64,000 bases of DNA from Plantago major (GCA_026545765.1 CM048844.1:56020932-56084931); one strand, 5' to 3'; shown: positions 10,375 to 22,438, counted from the first letter of the stretch. Numbers and translations are program-made. Notes: a model not told the origin generated them from the letters alone.

Positions 10375-10568
10375 GCACCCGTTTTCACCCGGCCGTACTA
10401 CCCCTAAAATGAGAAATGTTAAAAAAGTCATTGTCCTATGTATCATAAACTACCCTCACTCACCTATTATTATTAAGTTTAGAAAAAATTGTAGGTAAAT
10501 TTTCACGTAAACCTATAATTTAACTAATGGCGGGTGAGAGGGTACAACCTGCCAGTCACCAAACCCGT

Positions 10569-10691
<123 letters not shown>

Positions 10692-10926
10692 GAAAGAAAA
10701 GGAGTAAATATATGTATGTAATCATAAATTACACATGTACATTAAATGCCATATATACAATAAGTCACGAACTAATATTTTACATGTTTAATTTGAAACT
10801 TCTTTGGATTATGGGTAAAAGACTTTCGATATATCTTGTACCATTTTATTTGATTTTTGGACTTGGTTCATGAATCGACGCTAGTTATAAATTAACACAA
10901 ACTCTAATGAGATACATGAGATAACG

Positions 10927-11099
10927 TATCTAAAGACGACCTATGCTATTAATAAATCGTACATGTTATTAATCAAAACGTCTATGTTATTAACGAAATA
11001 AGTCTTATTGTAATATGAAAGAACACCAATGTTGATAACATAGGTGTTTTGATTAATAACATCGATGATTTTCTTGACAATATAGGTCAGTCCTAGATA
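10927..11099. repeat. foldback (long hairpin) within the dispersed repeat
   Basis: Left arm ~10927-10994 and right arm ~11031-11099 are imperfect inverted repeats, strongest around ATGTTATTAATCAAAAC and its partner GTTTTGATTAATAACAT. The loop is about 36 bases. The arms are ~68 nt with scattered mismatches. It could be a nested MITE or a small-RNA-producing hairpin. Confidence 0.6.
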
Positions 11100-11310
11100 A
11101 ATTATTTAGAGATCGTCGCTCAGGAGACTTACTGATAAATAAATGGCTAGTTTTTGGATTTAAACATTTATTTTGTTTTGTATTTAACATTTTTGTCTAA
11201 TTAATTATATTACACATTTAGTTTGGTCTATTTCACCCACTAATTCGCCCCATCTCTTATCACCTGACCTGCAATTGATTGTAAAACTATTTTACCCGTC
11301 TTCATTAAGT

Positions 11311-12076
11311 ATATGATATACACACACACATATACAATAATACACACACAGACACACGTATATACTATAGTAATTTTTTTCCCCACACACACACACACAC
11401 ACATACTATAGTAATTTTTTTTCAAAGTAATGATATAACCCAATAAAAAGCGAGTGGGGAAAGTCATTATTTGTGCCCATGTTTGCTCAATTTCGTAAAA
11501 AACAGTACAAATCTCACTAAAATGATGAGAAGGCCCAGACTCTCACAAGAAGACAAATAGCGCGTGTCTCTCCGTTACATTTTCCATCATCTCCGATCCC
11601 TAATTAGACTAATTTGTAATATATATGTAAATTAGACTTTTGTTGCAAAAAACCAACATGTATCACTCAATTTAATTTTAAGTCCTAATTCAACCACAAT
11701 AAAATTATCAATTTATCATAGAAAACTCAATCTATCTTCTCAAATTAAATTTCAATCCTAATTCAATAACAAAATTCATCATTAAAAAGTCAACCATAAT
11801 GAATCTTTCTTCTCCACATTATTCAATTAAATTAAAACAAATCAATTCACACTAATTTAAAACCCTAATTCAACTTCGAAATGTTCTCACATTTTAGTGT
11901 GTGTGTCTATATATACAGTAGAAATCCTCTAAAAGAATACTCTATAAATGAATAAAATTTCTATAATAATAAAAATTTACGGTCCCAACTTGTGTATAAA
12001 TGCTTAAAAAAACTCTAAGAATAAACTCTTTATAAGAATATTTTTTGTCAGTCCCAATGATATTACTGTATGAAAA

Positions 12077-12166
<90 letters not shown>

Positions 12167-12599
12167 GTTAACATAAAAAAGTTGTTTAATTACTTTTAAC
12201 ATCTCAAATATGGCGATTTTTAGAAACATAATGACCAACCAATTACTTTATAGATTCAATAAACACATGGAATTTAGAAAATAAAGAGTAACCGAGATGT
12301 TGGACTTTCATTTAGAATGGAAAATATTTACAAAAATGGAAAGAAATCAGAAATTAAAATGGTTGATTGATTTAAAAAAATTGGTGCATATGTAAGCTAA
12401 ATAACCGAAACACATCATCATTAGATAGAAACTGGCCAATCAGAATAAAAGAATAGGACAACATGGAATGGGAATCAACCAATCACAAAGCATTATTTTG
12501 CCAAATAATTAAATGATGTGGATAGCCTTAAATGGCTCCAAACCTTTTTTGCTTAATGTATTATATAGATACGCTTGTCACAGTTATTTGTCTAGAAAA
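11311..12599. other. no gene; AT-rich with simple repeats
   Basis: It contains (AC)n runs near 11325-11350 and 11384-11402, and an A-run plus (TA)n tract at 12073-12163. Short ORFs here are low-complexity artefacts. No RNA gene recognised. Confidence 0.55.
12073..12163. repeat. poly(A) plus (TA)n tract
   Basis: About 22 A residues followed by ~70 bases of TA repeats. It may mark the tail of an old retroposon, but no upstream element could be identified. Confidence 0.9.
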
Positions 12600-13780
12600 C
12601 TTGAATTCGACTACAACCAATGCAGTTTCGAATGTTTTGTATAAGAGAAATTATTCAATTGTCAGCCGAATAATCCTAAACCAAATGCTTTGAACAATGT
12701 TAAACTAGAAAATCGAATTCGAAGGTTTTTTCGAAGAGTTTGAATTAGCATAACACGCATGGACAATTCTAGGGTTAGAACCCTAGCAAGAAGAATCCTA
12801 TATCACTACCGTATTCACTACGCGATTAGCTACTCGTGCTTGGCATAACAACATAAAATATCATGATCACAATTGAATTAAGCATACGATAGATAGAACA
12901 ATTCATAAAATAAACAAATCAATCACAAGAGACGAAATTGCTAGAGAAAAATGAATTGATTGAATGATTCTAATCTCTCAATGAAAATTTGATGTTATCG
13001 TACGAGATTACAAACCAAATTGAAGCAATACCAAGCCAAAGACCAAATTCTAGGGTTCTATTGTGCTTGGAAAGGGAAAAACGAAGAGAATGATGTGTCT
13101 CTAATGTCTAAAATCGACTAAGTAATAAAACAAAAAAATCCCGCTGAATGGGCTTCGACGCGTCTGGAGCAATATCCTGGATGCGTCCAGAAATGTGGTG
13201 TGCAGAGACGCGTCTGGGCGAAAGTTGTAGCTCTTTAAATTATCTACGCATTGCCACCGAAATCTGGGCAATCGGACATCATATGAGAGAGTTATGGCCA
13301 AAATGGCTAGACTGCTCCGTAAGTTTCACTTTGTCGCACGTCTCGCTTAAGTGACTCTAAAATCTTCGTCCGAACTCTGAATCCACTTCCGTTTTCACCA
13401 TTTTGCTCAACTTTCAAAGCTCTAAAATTTTCTCAAAATTTCCAAAATATCTTTTTTTTTACTCCGACTTTCACCTAAAAACACGACAATCTGCAAAACA
13501 CAATTAAAACACGAAAAACTTGAAAAAGCACAAGAAACACTATAAAATACTAACAAAGACATACAAAAATACGGTAAAAAGACAAAATGAGACTCTAAAT
13601 TATCGTCTCATCAGTCACCCCGTCGTCTAGTATGTCTACAACAAGGTCTAGCCAAGGGTGAGGGATCGCGGACGAATCCTAAACCAAGACCACAAAGGCG
13701 GAATACTAACGACACATGTAAACATGGTCGATAGTGTATATCGATAAGTTGTAACTGGGTGATAAAGTAAGTGTGAGAGT
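12600..13780. other. LTR-like non-coding stretch
   Basis: Text such as CTAGGGTTAGAACCCTAG, GACGCGTCTGG repeats (13157-13220), and the end TCTAAATTATCGTCTCATCA near 13612 resembles the long LTRs of plant Athila/Tat gypsy elements. There is no primer site after the putative end and no second copy, so this is only a suggestion. No ORF is supported. Confidence 0.3.
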
Positions 13781-15360
13781 GAACTCATCAATGCTGCAAA
13801 AGAGGTATCGACTACTGAACAAGTAGACTCAGCAAGAGAAAGTGCTTTCAGAAATGTTAAAACTACTGCCGAAAGCCTTGCTGATGAACTTATCAATGCT
13901 GCTAAAGAAAGTAGTGATAGATACCAAGCCCTATCTGCAGAAACCACAGGGATTATGGACCAATCAGTTCCTAATGCTGATGAGAGCTCTGATGATGATG
14001 ATGCCCCTGCACCAGGGACAGGAGGGATTACACAGAGAAAGAATGCCTCAGTTGCTGAAAAACACAATGAGAGGACATCACAAAAATCCCCTCCTCCATC
14101 TCCCCAGAAATCTACCCATCCATCTTCCCAACAACAAAAGGACACTACTGAACAAGTAGTTGAGCACTCTGAGGAAACAACTCAAAAGATATTGAATACA
14201 CAAACCAGAGCTGCTCAACTCAAACAACTGTTGGAAGAAGAACAACAGCTTCATCTTCAACTGGAAGAAGAGCTAGCTAAATCTAGAGATAAGCTTAATC
14301 AACTTCAAGATTAATACTTACAAGAAATGGTAGCTTACTCTGAGGTCAAAGAGCTCCAGGATGCTGTAAATGCCATTGCTAAGGAGCTAGATACTGAAGA
14401 AGTATCTGAAGAAAAGCATGATGCTAAGGCTGCATCACCATCAAAAGATATACCATCCTCCTCTCTGAAAGGAAAGAAGCCCATCTCTGAGATGGTTGCT
14501 GGACTAGAAAATCTTGAAAATGTCCAAGAGGATGAAGATCACTGGGCTGATGACTCAGATGATGAAGAAGAGAAGAAATTGGCAGAACACCGCAATGAAC
14601 ACTTAGCAGTTTCTCATTTGAAAAGGAAGCTAATTGCTCATGAAATATTCAACAAGCTGCCAAATGTCTACTCCAATGAATACTTGAACAGATATCAAGT
14701 ACTGGCCAAATTGAAAAAGGAGTTGTTTTCTCAAGATAAAGCCGCCACTGCATCAGTCCCTGCAGAAATGAAGACATTCCTGAGCTCATCACTCAGAGGA
14801 AAACCAGTCTGGTCATTGCTCAGAAAGACCTAGGCATGGTTAGGGATGATGATCAAAACTTGGCTACAAAAGCTTTTGAAGAAGCTAGCTATGCTGCTGG
14901 AAAAGCAAATGCCATTCAAGGCCCATTGGCAGAGCTCACAGTTAAGGAAAATGGACTTATCAAACAAAATCAGGAGCTCAAAGCTGAACTTCAGAAGTTG
15001 GTCACTGCCTATAACTACTTACAAGGACATTTTGAGTCTCTCTCAGAATCCTTTATGAGACTTAGTCAGCCAACAATGACTAAGGGGGAAGGATTGTACA
15101 AATCTGGACCTCAAAGTCAGGGGGAATGGGAAGAAGGAGAAGGATATAAGAAGAAATCTGGAGCTGGTCCTGCTCAGAGAGGAAGAAGAAATAAGAAAAC
15201 TTCCCAGCCACCACTCAGAATCAATGAGCCCTCCTCAAGTCAAGCTGCTTTGCAAATAGTAGCTACTTCCCAGAAACCAACTGAAGGAACTTCAATGGTA
15301 ATAAGGCCACCACTCAGAATCAATGAGCCCTCCTCAAGTCAAGCTGCTTTGCAAATAGTA
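13781..15360 (+). pseudogene. post-pol gene fragment, internally deleted (E2)
   Basis: It starts abruptly inside exon 1 of the post-pol gene (ELINAAKE...) and jumps from the exon-1 motif VPNADESSD (about 13985) straight to exon-6 sequence (DDAPAPGTG). Exons 2-5 and their introns are lost at a GATGATGAT run. The coiled-coil part follows with a TAA at 14312-14314 and a frameshift near 14775. Here the coiled coil reads through (LSQPTMTKGEG) into the ORF-C linker, where other copies have a stop. Disabled. Confidence 0.75.
15208..15360 (+). repeat. 99-bp in-frame tandem duplication
   Basis: CCACCACTCAGAATC... begins at 15208 and again at 15307; the second copy is cut after 54 bp by the junction to LTR sequence at 15361. 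It duplicates part of the ORF-C linker (LRINEPSSSQAALQIV). Confidence 0.85.
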
Positions 15361-16636
15361 AATAAACAGTGTTGCAAAAAGATATCTGGGAAATAAAAGG
15401 TTTCTGAGACGAGGAAAGTGCCCACAGATATCTACACTCAGATACCTTGGACATAAACTATGTTTCTGAAAAGAAATATATTATAACAAGTTGTTTCAAC
15501 AAGTGATATCTGGAGTTGTGATAATCTCTTGAAAAGGACGTGCACAGCATCAGAGAAATCTGATAATATAAAGATCTCTGATACCATGCATAGTTCCGTT
15601 GGCCCTACAGGACAAAGTATAGTACAATGCATTAAATGCGCGGACAGAGATGTCTGAACAAAAACGGTAGCTTCTGAAGAAGAAGACAAACGTTCTACAG
15701 TACTATACTCAGATATCAATAGTTTGAATTTGATTTAAGCCTAACGGATACTATTCAAACGGTACTCAAATTCATCCATAAATATCAACACTTAGACTGC
15801 TTGAGAATACACACAGAACTTACATCTTAGAACACTGAAGTTACATTGAATACTCTCACAAGTTCACTCAAGCATACTACTTACCTTCAAGCTTTTTGTT
15901 GCGACCAAAGCTCTTGATTCTAAGTAGCACAAAAGTTCTAAGTGTCTTGATCCTTAACATAGACTTGGGTCAGTAAAGAACAAGATACCATACATTGCAA
16001 AGTGTATTAAGTATACTTGATTCATAGAGCTATCAGCATAACTGAACAAGTTATTAAAGAAGCTCACCTGACAAACTACCTTAACCAACACCTTAATCGG
16101 CGTGGAGTACAGGAAGTACTTAGTTTGGGAAACTAAGGAATAACTCCAAGGTTACTGAGCACAGGAAGTACTTAGTTTGGGAAACTAAGGAATAGCTCAA
16201 AAGGTTTCTGAGTACATGAAGTACTTGTCTGTGAAAGCCGGGGAATAACTCAGAGGGAACACTTGGTTGGGAACCTAGTGTATTTAGGAATCAAGAGAAG
16301 ATACTTGTAAGGCTACCTCATTTATATGTCTTAGTGGATTCTAGGCCTGAGAAAGGCCGAAGTGGATTAGTGGAAGGATTACGCCACCTTCAGATACCAC
16401 TATAAAACGACGTGTTGTTTACTTTCTGCATTTTATTACTTGCTTTATTTACCTTGCAAAGTATTTACACCTATCTTGCTGAGCACGTGCACTTATCACA
16501 GAAAAGTCTTCCGCTCTCTGAAATTAAGTATCAGAAATCTTCACAGATATCTGAGAAACCGTGTTTATCGACAAAAGTTTTAAAAGACTATTCACCCCCC
16601 CTCTAGTCTTTTACTTTGCCGTTATCTGGACCAACA
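15361..16636 (+). repeat. truncated 3' LTR of E2
   Basis: The sequence enters the LTR interior directly from the coding region; the polypurine tract and the first ~300-400 bp of the LTR are deleted. It keeps the TATA region (near 15778), three leader hairpin units (about 16103-16250), the terminal C-loop hairpin and the CCAACA end (16631-16636). No TSD partner can be assigned. Confidence 0.85.
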
Positions 16637-17453
16637 ATATCTTTTTGCAAAGTGCAAATGTATTTTGAGAAGTATTTTGGATTGACTTCAATCTTCCTTC
16701 TCAAACTTGATTTAGCCTTATAAGAATTGTATTCCAAGTATACAACCCACTAACATGTGCACTTACAGTTTCAACTTAATCGATTAATGGATAGATTGTA
16801 AATTTTTTATTATAAATAAAAATCACTCCGTATATACTAGTGCAGCTTTCCAATTTAAATCGGATAATTTCAAATTTGGATAGCTGGAATCAAATTCAAT
16901 TCAGATCATTTCGGATCGGATGCTTCTGGTGATTTCGGATCATTCAGATTGGGTCTTGGATCAATGTTCGGATGGTTGACCTAGTATATTTGGGTCCAAT
17001 TTGAATTCCGGATCGGTTCATTTTGACTCTGATTGTGGGTCAGATCATTTCGACCTGATTGTGGATCTGGGTCAAGTTTGTGAGGACTATTTGTAACAAC
17101 TGTGAAAGGCCCAATTGCATTGGGTTGTACCGGTGCAACGGGTTATAATATGTGCAACTCGTGTATGGTTTTCTATTTCGCTTTTCCATTTTCTATTTGT
17201 TTTGTATGTTTTTTCGTAGACCATTTGGTTTGTTGGCTGATTGTTTGTTTTTCTTTTGCAGTTTATGTATTTTTAATTTGGTTTTATTTTTGTTATTGTA
17301 AATTAAATATCATAATCATAGTCCATTTGGTTTGTTTGATGTTTGTTTGTTTTTCTTTTGTGGTTTTTGTATTTTTAATTTTATTTTATTTTGGTTATTG
17401 TAAATTAAATATAACAATAGTAATATTTAAAAAAATTGAAACATACTTGTATA
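16637..17453. other. no gene; GGATC-rich and T-rich repeats
   Basis: At 16860-17090 TTTCGGATC/GATTGTGG-like words recur irregularly (degenerate minisatellite appearance). A short T-rich tandem duplication follows. The ORF at 17102-17461 is Phe/Val-rich because of the T-rich DNA and is not a supported gene. Confidence 0.45.
17219..17415. repeat. ~100-bp tandem duplication
   Basis: The blocks starting CCATTTGGTTTGTT at 17221 and 17323 are followed by the same T-rich sequence ending GTTATTGTAAATTAAATAT. Diverged by several substitutions and small indels. Confidence 0.8.
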
Positions 17454-17640
17454 CTTTTTAAAAAAAATATATATCAATACAATCATATTACATCAAATCA
17501 ACTAATATATCATCATTCGATCTATCAATCATTACAAATGCATCAACTATCACAACTACAATACAATAGAACAAAATCCGAACTTGACGAGACTTGAACC
17601 CATAACCTCTGCCTAACCAACTAAGCTAGGCTTCATTGGC
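17454..17640 (-). mobile_element. tRNA-derived SINE
   Basis: A 187-bp element flanked by a perfect 15-bp duplication AAACATACTTGTATA (17439-17453 and 17641-17655). On the minus strand it starts with a tRNA-like head holding A-box-like TAGCTTAGTTGG and B-box-like GGTTCAAGTC sequences (RNA polymerase III internal promoter), about 28 nt apart. It ends in a T-rich/A-rich tail at 17454-17475. The short box spacing and lack of an anticodon arm argue against a real tRNA gene. Confidence 0.85.
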
Positions 17641-17655
17641 AAACATACTTGTATA

Positions 17656-19330
17656 TAGAACATCACTTGAAAAAATTTAATCATAAACACGTTAGAAATG
17701 AATAATACAAATTATTAAAAAAGTAAAACGCACTAAAAAATGAAAATTATCTGGATATGCTTACCTACCCCTATAATTTTGCCACATGTTTTAATTCTAT
17801 CTTTAAGTACTTCCCATTGGTCCACAACATACATGAAAATGGAAGGTTCAATATTATTTAAATGAGAAAGTATTAAAGAATAAATAACATTTGATAGTGG
17901 GTTGATAAAGTGGAAAGTTGAGTATTATTTGAATAAATAGAGAGTAAAATGTTTATAAAAATTGAGACAGTGGATTCATAAAGTTGTAAATATGAGTAAA
18001 TTTCAGGCAGAAGTTGAATCGTTTCTTTATACCGGATCTAGTCGAATCCAACCCTTACCCACCTCTCACACAAGGTTATTAGTAAAGTGGGGTATAGTAT
18101 AGAGTTTAACTTTCGAAAAGTGAAAGGGTGAGTTTTGAGAGGAACGACGAAAAATAGCAACATTGAAAACTGGGAAGGGAATCGATTTATCCACAAGTAT
18201 TGTCGATTTATCCACAAAATTGTCGATTTATTTAATATGATGATTATAAATAAATGAGAAGAGAAAATGAAATGAATGTGAAGTTTAAAAGAAGTGAGAA
18301 AAGAAATAGTGAAAAATGGGTTGCATCATTGGAGAAGATTTTTACTTTGGGTTGTAAGTGAGTTGAATGCTGATGTGGCAGAGATATGGGGTTTGAGAAG
18401 GTGTGATTATTGGGGATAGTCCAAGGAGTACGAGTAAAAGCTGATTTACATTGGTAAAGTGGTAGTAAGTGAATTGTAGTAAGATAGATAATTGATAAAT
18501 AATGAAATAGAGTTAATAAAAATTATTAAGTTGAGATAGTCATTTTCATAAAAAGAACTGGAAACATTTTAGTGAAACAGCTTAATGAAAAAATTAAAAA
18601 CATAAGTGAAATCGGGTAGTATGAGTTAATTCATTCTGAACAATAATAATGCATGGGATAGAAAGTCTACTCCTTTTTTTTTTTTTTAACATCAATATCA
18701 TTAACTAAAAATAAATATAGTAATTTTTTTTATTTATTAATCTCCAGCTCGACAACAATACAAATACAAGATCTACTCAACTTCATGAGAAATATAATGT
18801 ACTTTGATGATGTTCTGTTATGACATCCAAACTAATTTGGACAATAGAGGGTCCAAAACCAAGTCTTGGCCGAATGGGTTGAATGCCATGTTCTTCTACA
18901 AGTACTTTAACATGATAAAACTCGGTGTGTGAGTATGTCCATAATTTCTTTAGCTCCGCAAACCTTGATCCCAAGCTAAACCAGACTCAAATTGTATTCA
19001 TTTAAAAGAAAGAAAGATTGTAAAGGTAGAGCAACAATGGGGTTCGTATGAGCCATTTTACCAGAATGGTCAACATGCTAGGACATAGTGAAACGTTCAC
19101 AACGAAACTCGGACATGAGGACGGAGAAGACAACTGACCATACACGTGATTAGCAGTACGATTTCTGGGAAGAGTACTGTAGCATCATAATTACCAAACG
19201 CAAAAAAAGAAAACTTAAGAACCGGTCAGCACCAAAAAACGTTCCACAAGGGCACGTCTGGTGGCTTATTGACGTCCACAAGATATCCATGTGTTCAAAA
19301 TTGAGTGTACAATTCGTCCCTCAGGTGTGT
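17656..19330. other. no gene seen
   Basis: AT-rich intergenic DNA. Parts (17840-18000, 18470-18640) have the look of MITE interiors, but no terminal repeats are visible. The minus ORF at 18783-18974 is not supported. Confidence 0.45.
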
Positions 19331-19335
19331 GTCAT

Positions 19336-19690
19336 GAATAGATGGCTGGAATGGAAATTATCTTGAAACAGTCATCGCTGCTTAAAGAAGAATAATAAAT
19401 CGAGTCAAGAATCCGGAAACTCTCTAGGGCGCATCCCTTATCCAAATTGATCCCACAATATATCGATAGATTCGCCTTGACACGTAGAATACAAGAAACT
19501 AGCGTGTTGGATAGGTGGATGACCGGAATGGGCAGTACCTTGAAAAACAACGGCCACCGCTGAAAGAAGAATAATAAATCGAGTCCGGAATCGGGAGGTT
19601 CTCTAGGGTGCGTCCTGTATCCCAATTTGACACACAATATATGGATAGATTTACCTTGAGACATAGTATATAGATATTAGGTGTGTGAGA
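19336..19690. repeat. diverged tandem duplication, ~174-bp unit
   Basis: Both units share GAAGAATAATAAATCGAGTC, CTCTAGGG, CACAATATAT and GATAGATT in the same order (19385-19470 and 19562-19650). A 110-codon minus-strand frame runs through both units, but it matches nothing I know and contains no motif. Confidence 0.75.
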
Positions 19691-20367
19691 CGTAAAAATC
19701 CAGCACCGAAGAGTCGAAGGCTCTCGACGGCAACAGGAAGAAATACCCTAGGGGAGAGGGAGTTTCCTTAAAAGGTTTGCAAGAAAATGTATTGCATAAC
19801 TAAGAGTACTACTTACTTTACTAATCTAATAAACATGTCTTGTTGCACATCAGAATCTAATGTTTTACATTAACATTCTTTAACAAAGTTTTTTTTAACA
19901 GACCTTTAACAGATGAATAGTAATTTAAATTAATTTTTAGTTGTATGACAAATATAAAAAAATTGGTGAATAGGTATTTAACATATTTTTTATTTGCATG
20001 CCAAAGAGTAAATAAATGTTTGTCATATATAAATCCAGTTACATTTGACTAACTCTCTTTGAATTTTACCTCTATTACATGATCGATTGATTTCATAAAA
20101 CTTATGAACATTAGAATAGATTTCACTTCATGTTTAAATTAAATGTTTTCTATTATATCAGTGTCGATTTTGATTATTGTTTAGTTTTTTTTTCATTTCA
20201 TTCTTTAACTCACTTCCAACTTCATTGAACAATTGTCTTTCTCTATGTACTACTATTTCTCTCTATTTACTTTTTCGATTAAACTAACAAACTTGGACTT
20301 TTCTATTTTCAGGTCGACTTCGTACCAACCTGTATATAGGTCTCCGTTAGAAGATCACCGAGTACGA
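19691..20367. other. no gene seen
   Basis: AT-rich DNA up to the E4 LTR. The five bases before that LTR (TACGA, 20363-20367) would be its target-site duplication; the partner is lost. Confidence 0.5.
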
Positions 20368-20754
20368 TGTTAGGAATATCTGTTTAGATTTTAATCAGCA
20401 ACCTAATGACGTATCTTAGCTCAGAAAGGTAACTAGTACTCTTAGTTCACTTGAACATTGTAAAAGAGGAAGTTTACTGAGTATGTTAGTCTAGCAAACC
20501 TTGTATAGGATGTTAAGTCTTTGAATGTAATTTTTATATCCTTAAAGAAGACAAAAAAGAAGGCATCCAGCAGAAGAGTTCAACGTATTGAAGATTCGAA
20601 GAGTGCACAAGATTGCTGAAGACTAAGGAGATTGGTCTCCTCAGATACCTACTTCCAGATACCTTGAAGAAACAAGTGTTTTTCAATAAACAACTTTCAC
20701 AAAAGATATCTAAGAACACAAGGTTACTGAGTAAGGAAAAGTGCCCACAGAAAC
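20368..20754 (+). repeat. 5' LTR of E4, first part
   Basis: It starts TGTTAGGAATATCTG and is collinear with the family LTR for 387 bp, ending ...CCCACAGAAAC where E3 is inserted. The LTR resumes at 36812 after the duplicated GAAAC. Confidence 0.9.
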
Positions 20755-21505
20755 TGTTAGGAAATTTGTTAGATATTTTATTAGAAATATCTGTTTAGAC
20801 TTTGATCAGCAACATGATGACTTATCTTAGTCTCAAAAAGGTGATTAGTACTCTTGGTTCACTTGAACATTGTAAAAGAGGAAACCCACTAAGTATGATA
20901 GTCTAGCTAATCTTGTATAGGATGATAGGTCTCAAAATGTAATTTTTATTTTATGAAGAGAAGACCAAGAAGAAGACATCCAAGCAGAACAAGTTCAACG
21001 ACATTGAAGATTTGAAGACTGCGCAAGATTACTGAAATAGTTTTACAGATACCTTGGGCAGATATCTTGAAGACACGAATAGTTTTAAACAAACGGTGTC
21101 ACAAGAGATATCTGAGAAATAAAAGGTCTATCTGAAAAGAAGGAAAGTGTCCACAGATATCTATTTTCAGATACCTTGAGCTTTAACCACATTTCTGAAA
21201 AAGAAATATATACATTGCAAACAAAGTTGTTTCAATAAAAGTGGTATCTGAAGTTAAAGATAAAAACGTGCAAAGAATCAGAGAAATCTGATCAAGGTTG
21301 TCTCTGATACAAAGCAGAGTTCCGTTGGCACTATAGGACAAAAGTATAGTACAATGCATTAAATGCACGGATAGAGATGTCTGAACAAAAGCAACGGTAG
21401 CTTCTGAAGAAGAAGACAAACCTGCTACAGTACTATACACAGATATCGATAGTTTGAATTTGATTTAAGCCTAAAAGATACTATTCAAACGTCACTCAAA
21501 TTCAT

Positions 21506-21514
21506 CTATAAATA
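21506..21514 (+). promoter_or_regulatory. TATA box of the E3 5' LTR
   Basis: CTATAAATA is conserved at the same place in the solo LTR (9030-9038), the E3 3' LTR (35912-35920), E4 (37106-37114) and, inverted, E5 (46973-46981). Transcription should start ~30 bases downstream. Confidence 0.7.
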
Positions 21515-22366
21515 TCAACACTTAGACTGCTTGAAGAAGACACACTACACAACCTGAAGAACTTACACTGAACACATATCTTAATCTCTCAAGCAAACTA
21601 CTTACTCTCAAAGCTTTCTGTTGCGACCAAAGCTCCTGATCATAAGTAGTACTAAAGTTCTAAGTGTCCTGATCCTAAACAAGCACAGCTATCTGTGAAA
21701 AAGTTGAATTGAAAGATCAAGTATCTGAGATTCATTCTCTAGAACATTTATCTAAGACTTGGGTCAGTAAAAAGAACAAGATACCATACATTGAAAAGTG
21801 TATTAAGTATACTTGATTCACAGAGCTATCTGATTAACTGAAAAGTTATTAAAGAAGCTCATCTGACAACTCAAACCAAAACCAACACCATCACTGGCGT
21901 GGAGTAGAGGAAGTACTTAGTTTGAGAAACTAAGGAATAACTCCAAGGTTATTGAACACAGGAAGTACTTAACTTGGGAAGCTAGGGAATAGCTCAAAAA
22001 GGTTTCTGAGTACAGGAAGTACTTGGCTGTGAAAGCCGGGGAACAACTCAGGGGGAACATTTGGTTGGGAACCATTTGTTTAAGGAATCTTAGAATAGGA
22101 TTTTTGTAAGGTGACCTCAATTATCTATTCTAGTGAATTCTAGGTCTTTGGAAGACCGAAGTGGATTAGTTGGAGGATTACGCCACCTCCAGATACCACT
22201 ATACTTGCTGTGTTATTTACTTTTCTGTACTTACATTTCAGCAACACACACACACACACTTTAACTGTTTCTGCACTTATCTATCTTAAGTCTTCCGCGC
22301 TCTGAATCAAAGTATCAGATATCTACACAGATATCTGAGAAATTGTTTTTATCGACAAAAGTTTTT

Positions 22367-22400
22367 AAAAGACTATTCACCCCCCCCCCTCTAGTCTTTT
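22367..22400 (+). promoter_or_regulatory. U5-end hairpin with poly(C) loop
   Basis: AAAAGACTA pairs with TAGTCTTTT (9-bp stem) around a C-rich loop of variable length. It lies 24 bases before the LTR end and 26 bases before the primer site, and is present in every LTR of the family here. Its position suggests a role in packaging, dimerisation or initiation of reverse transcription (inference). Confidence 0.6.
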
Positions 22401-22426
22401 ACTTTGCCGTTATCTGGACCAACAAG

Positions 22427-22438
22427 TGGTATCAGAGC
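22427..22438 (+). promoter_or_regulatory. primer binding site of E3 (tRNA-iMet)
   Basis: TGGTATCAGAGC is complementary to the 3' end of plant initiator Met tRNA and lies two bases after the LTR. Confidence 0.95.

Larger units (their letters stand above)
20755..22424 (+). repeat. 5' LTR of E3
   Basis: TGTTAGGAAATTTGTTAG...CCAACA. The first 12 bases are an extra copy of the terminal motif that the 3' LTR lacks. Three leader hairpin units lie at about 21899-22060, downstream of the TATA box and so within the transcript leader. Promoter, R region and polyadenylation signal should all reside here, as in other LTRs. Confidence 0.93.

Noticed and set aside
11942..12238. 98-codon minus-strand ORF
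   Set aside because: Mostly poly(A) and (TA)n translated as Phe and Ile-Tyr; no protein features.
12600..13612. Definite gypsy LTR
   Set aside because: The text resembles Athila/Tat LTRs, but no primer site, polypurine tract, partner LTR or TSD is visible, so only a weak note is given.
13648..14145. 165-codon minus-strand ORF, Ser/Ala-rich
   Set aside because: It is the antisense shadow of the post-pol exon-1/exon-6 fragment on the plus strand.
17102..17461. 119-codon Phe/Val-rich ORF resembling a membrane protein
   Set aside because: Hydrophobicity comes from T-rich tandem-duplicated DNA; no start context or homologue is visible.
17590..17640. tRNA gene
   Set aside because: A and B boxes are only ~28 nt apart, no anticodon arm can be formed, and the element has a retroposon TSD; called a SINE.
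17840..18640. Full MITEs
   Set aside because: Interior composition is MITE-like but no terminal inverted repeats or TA duplications could be paired.
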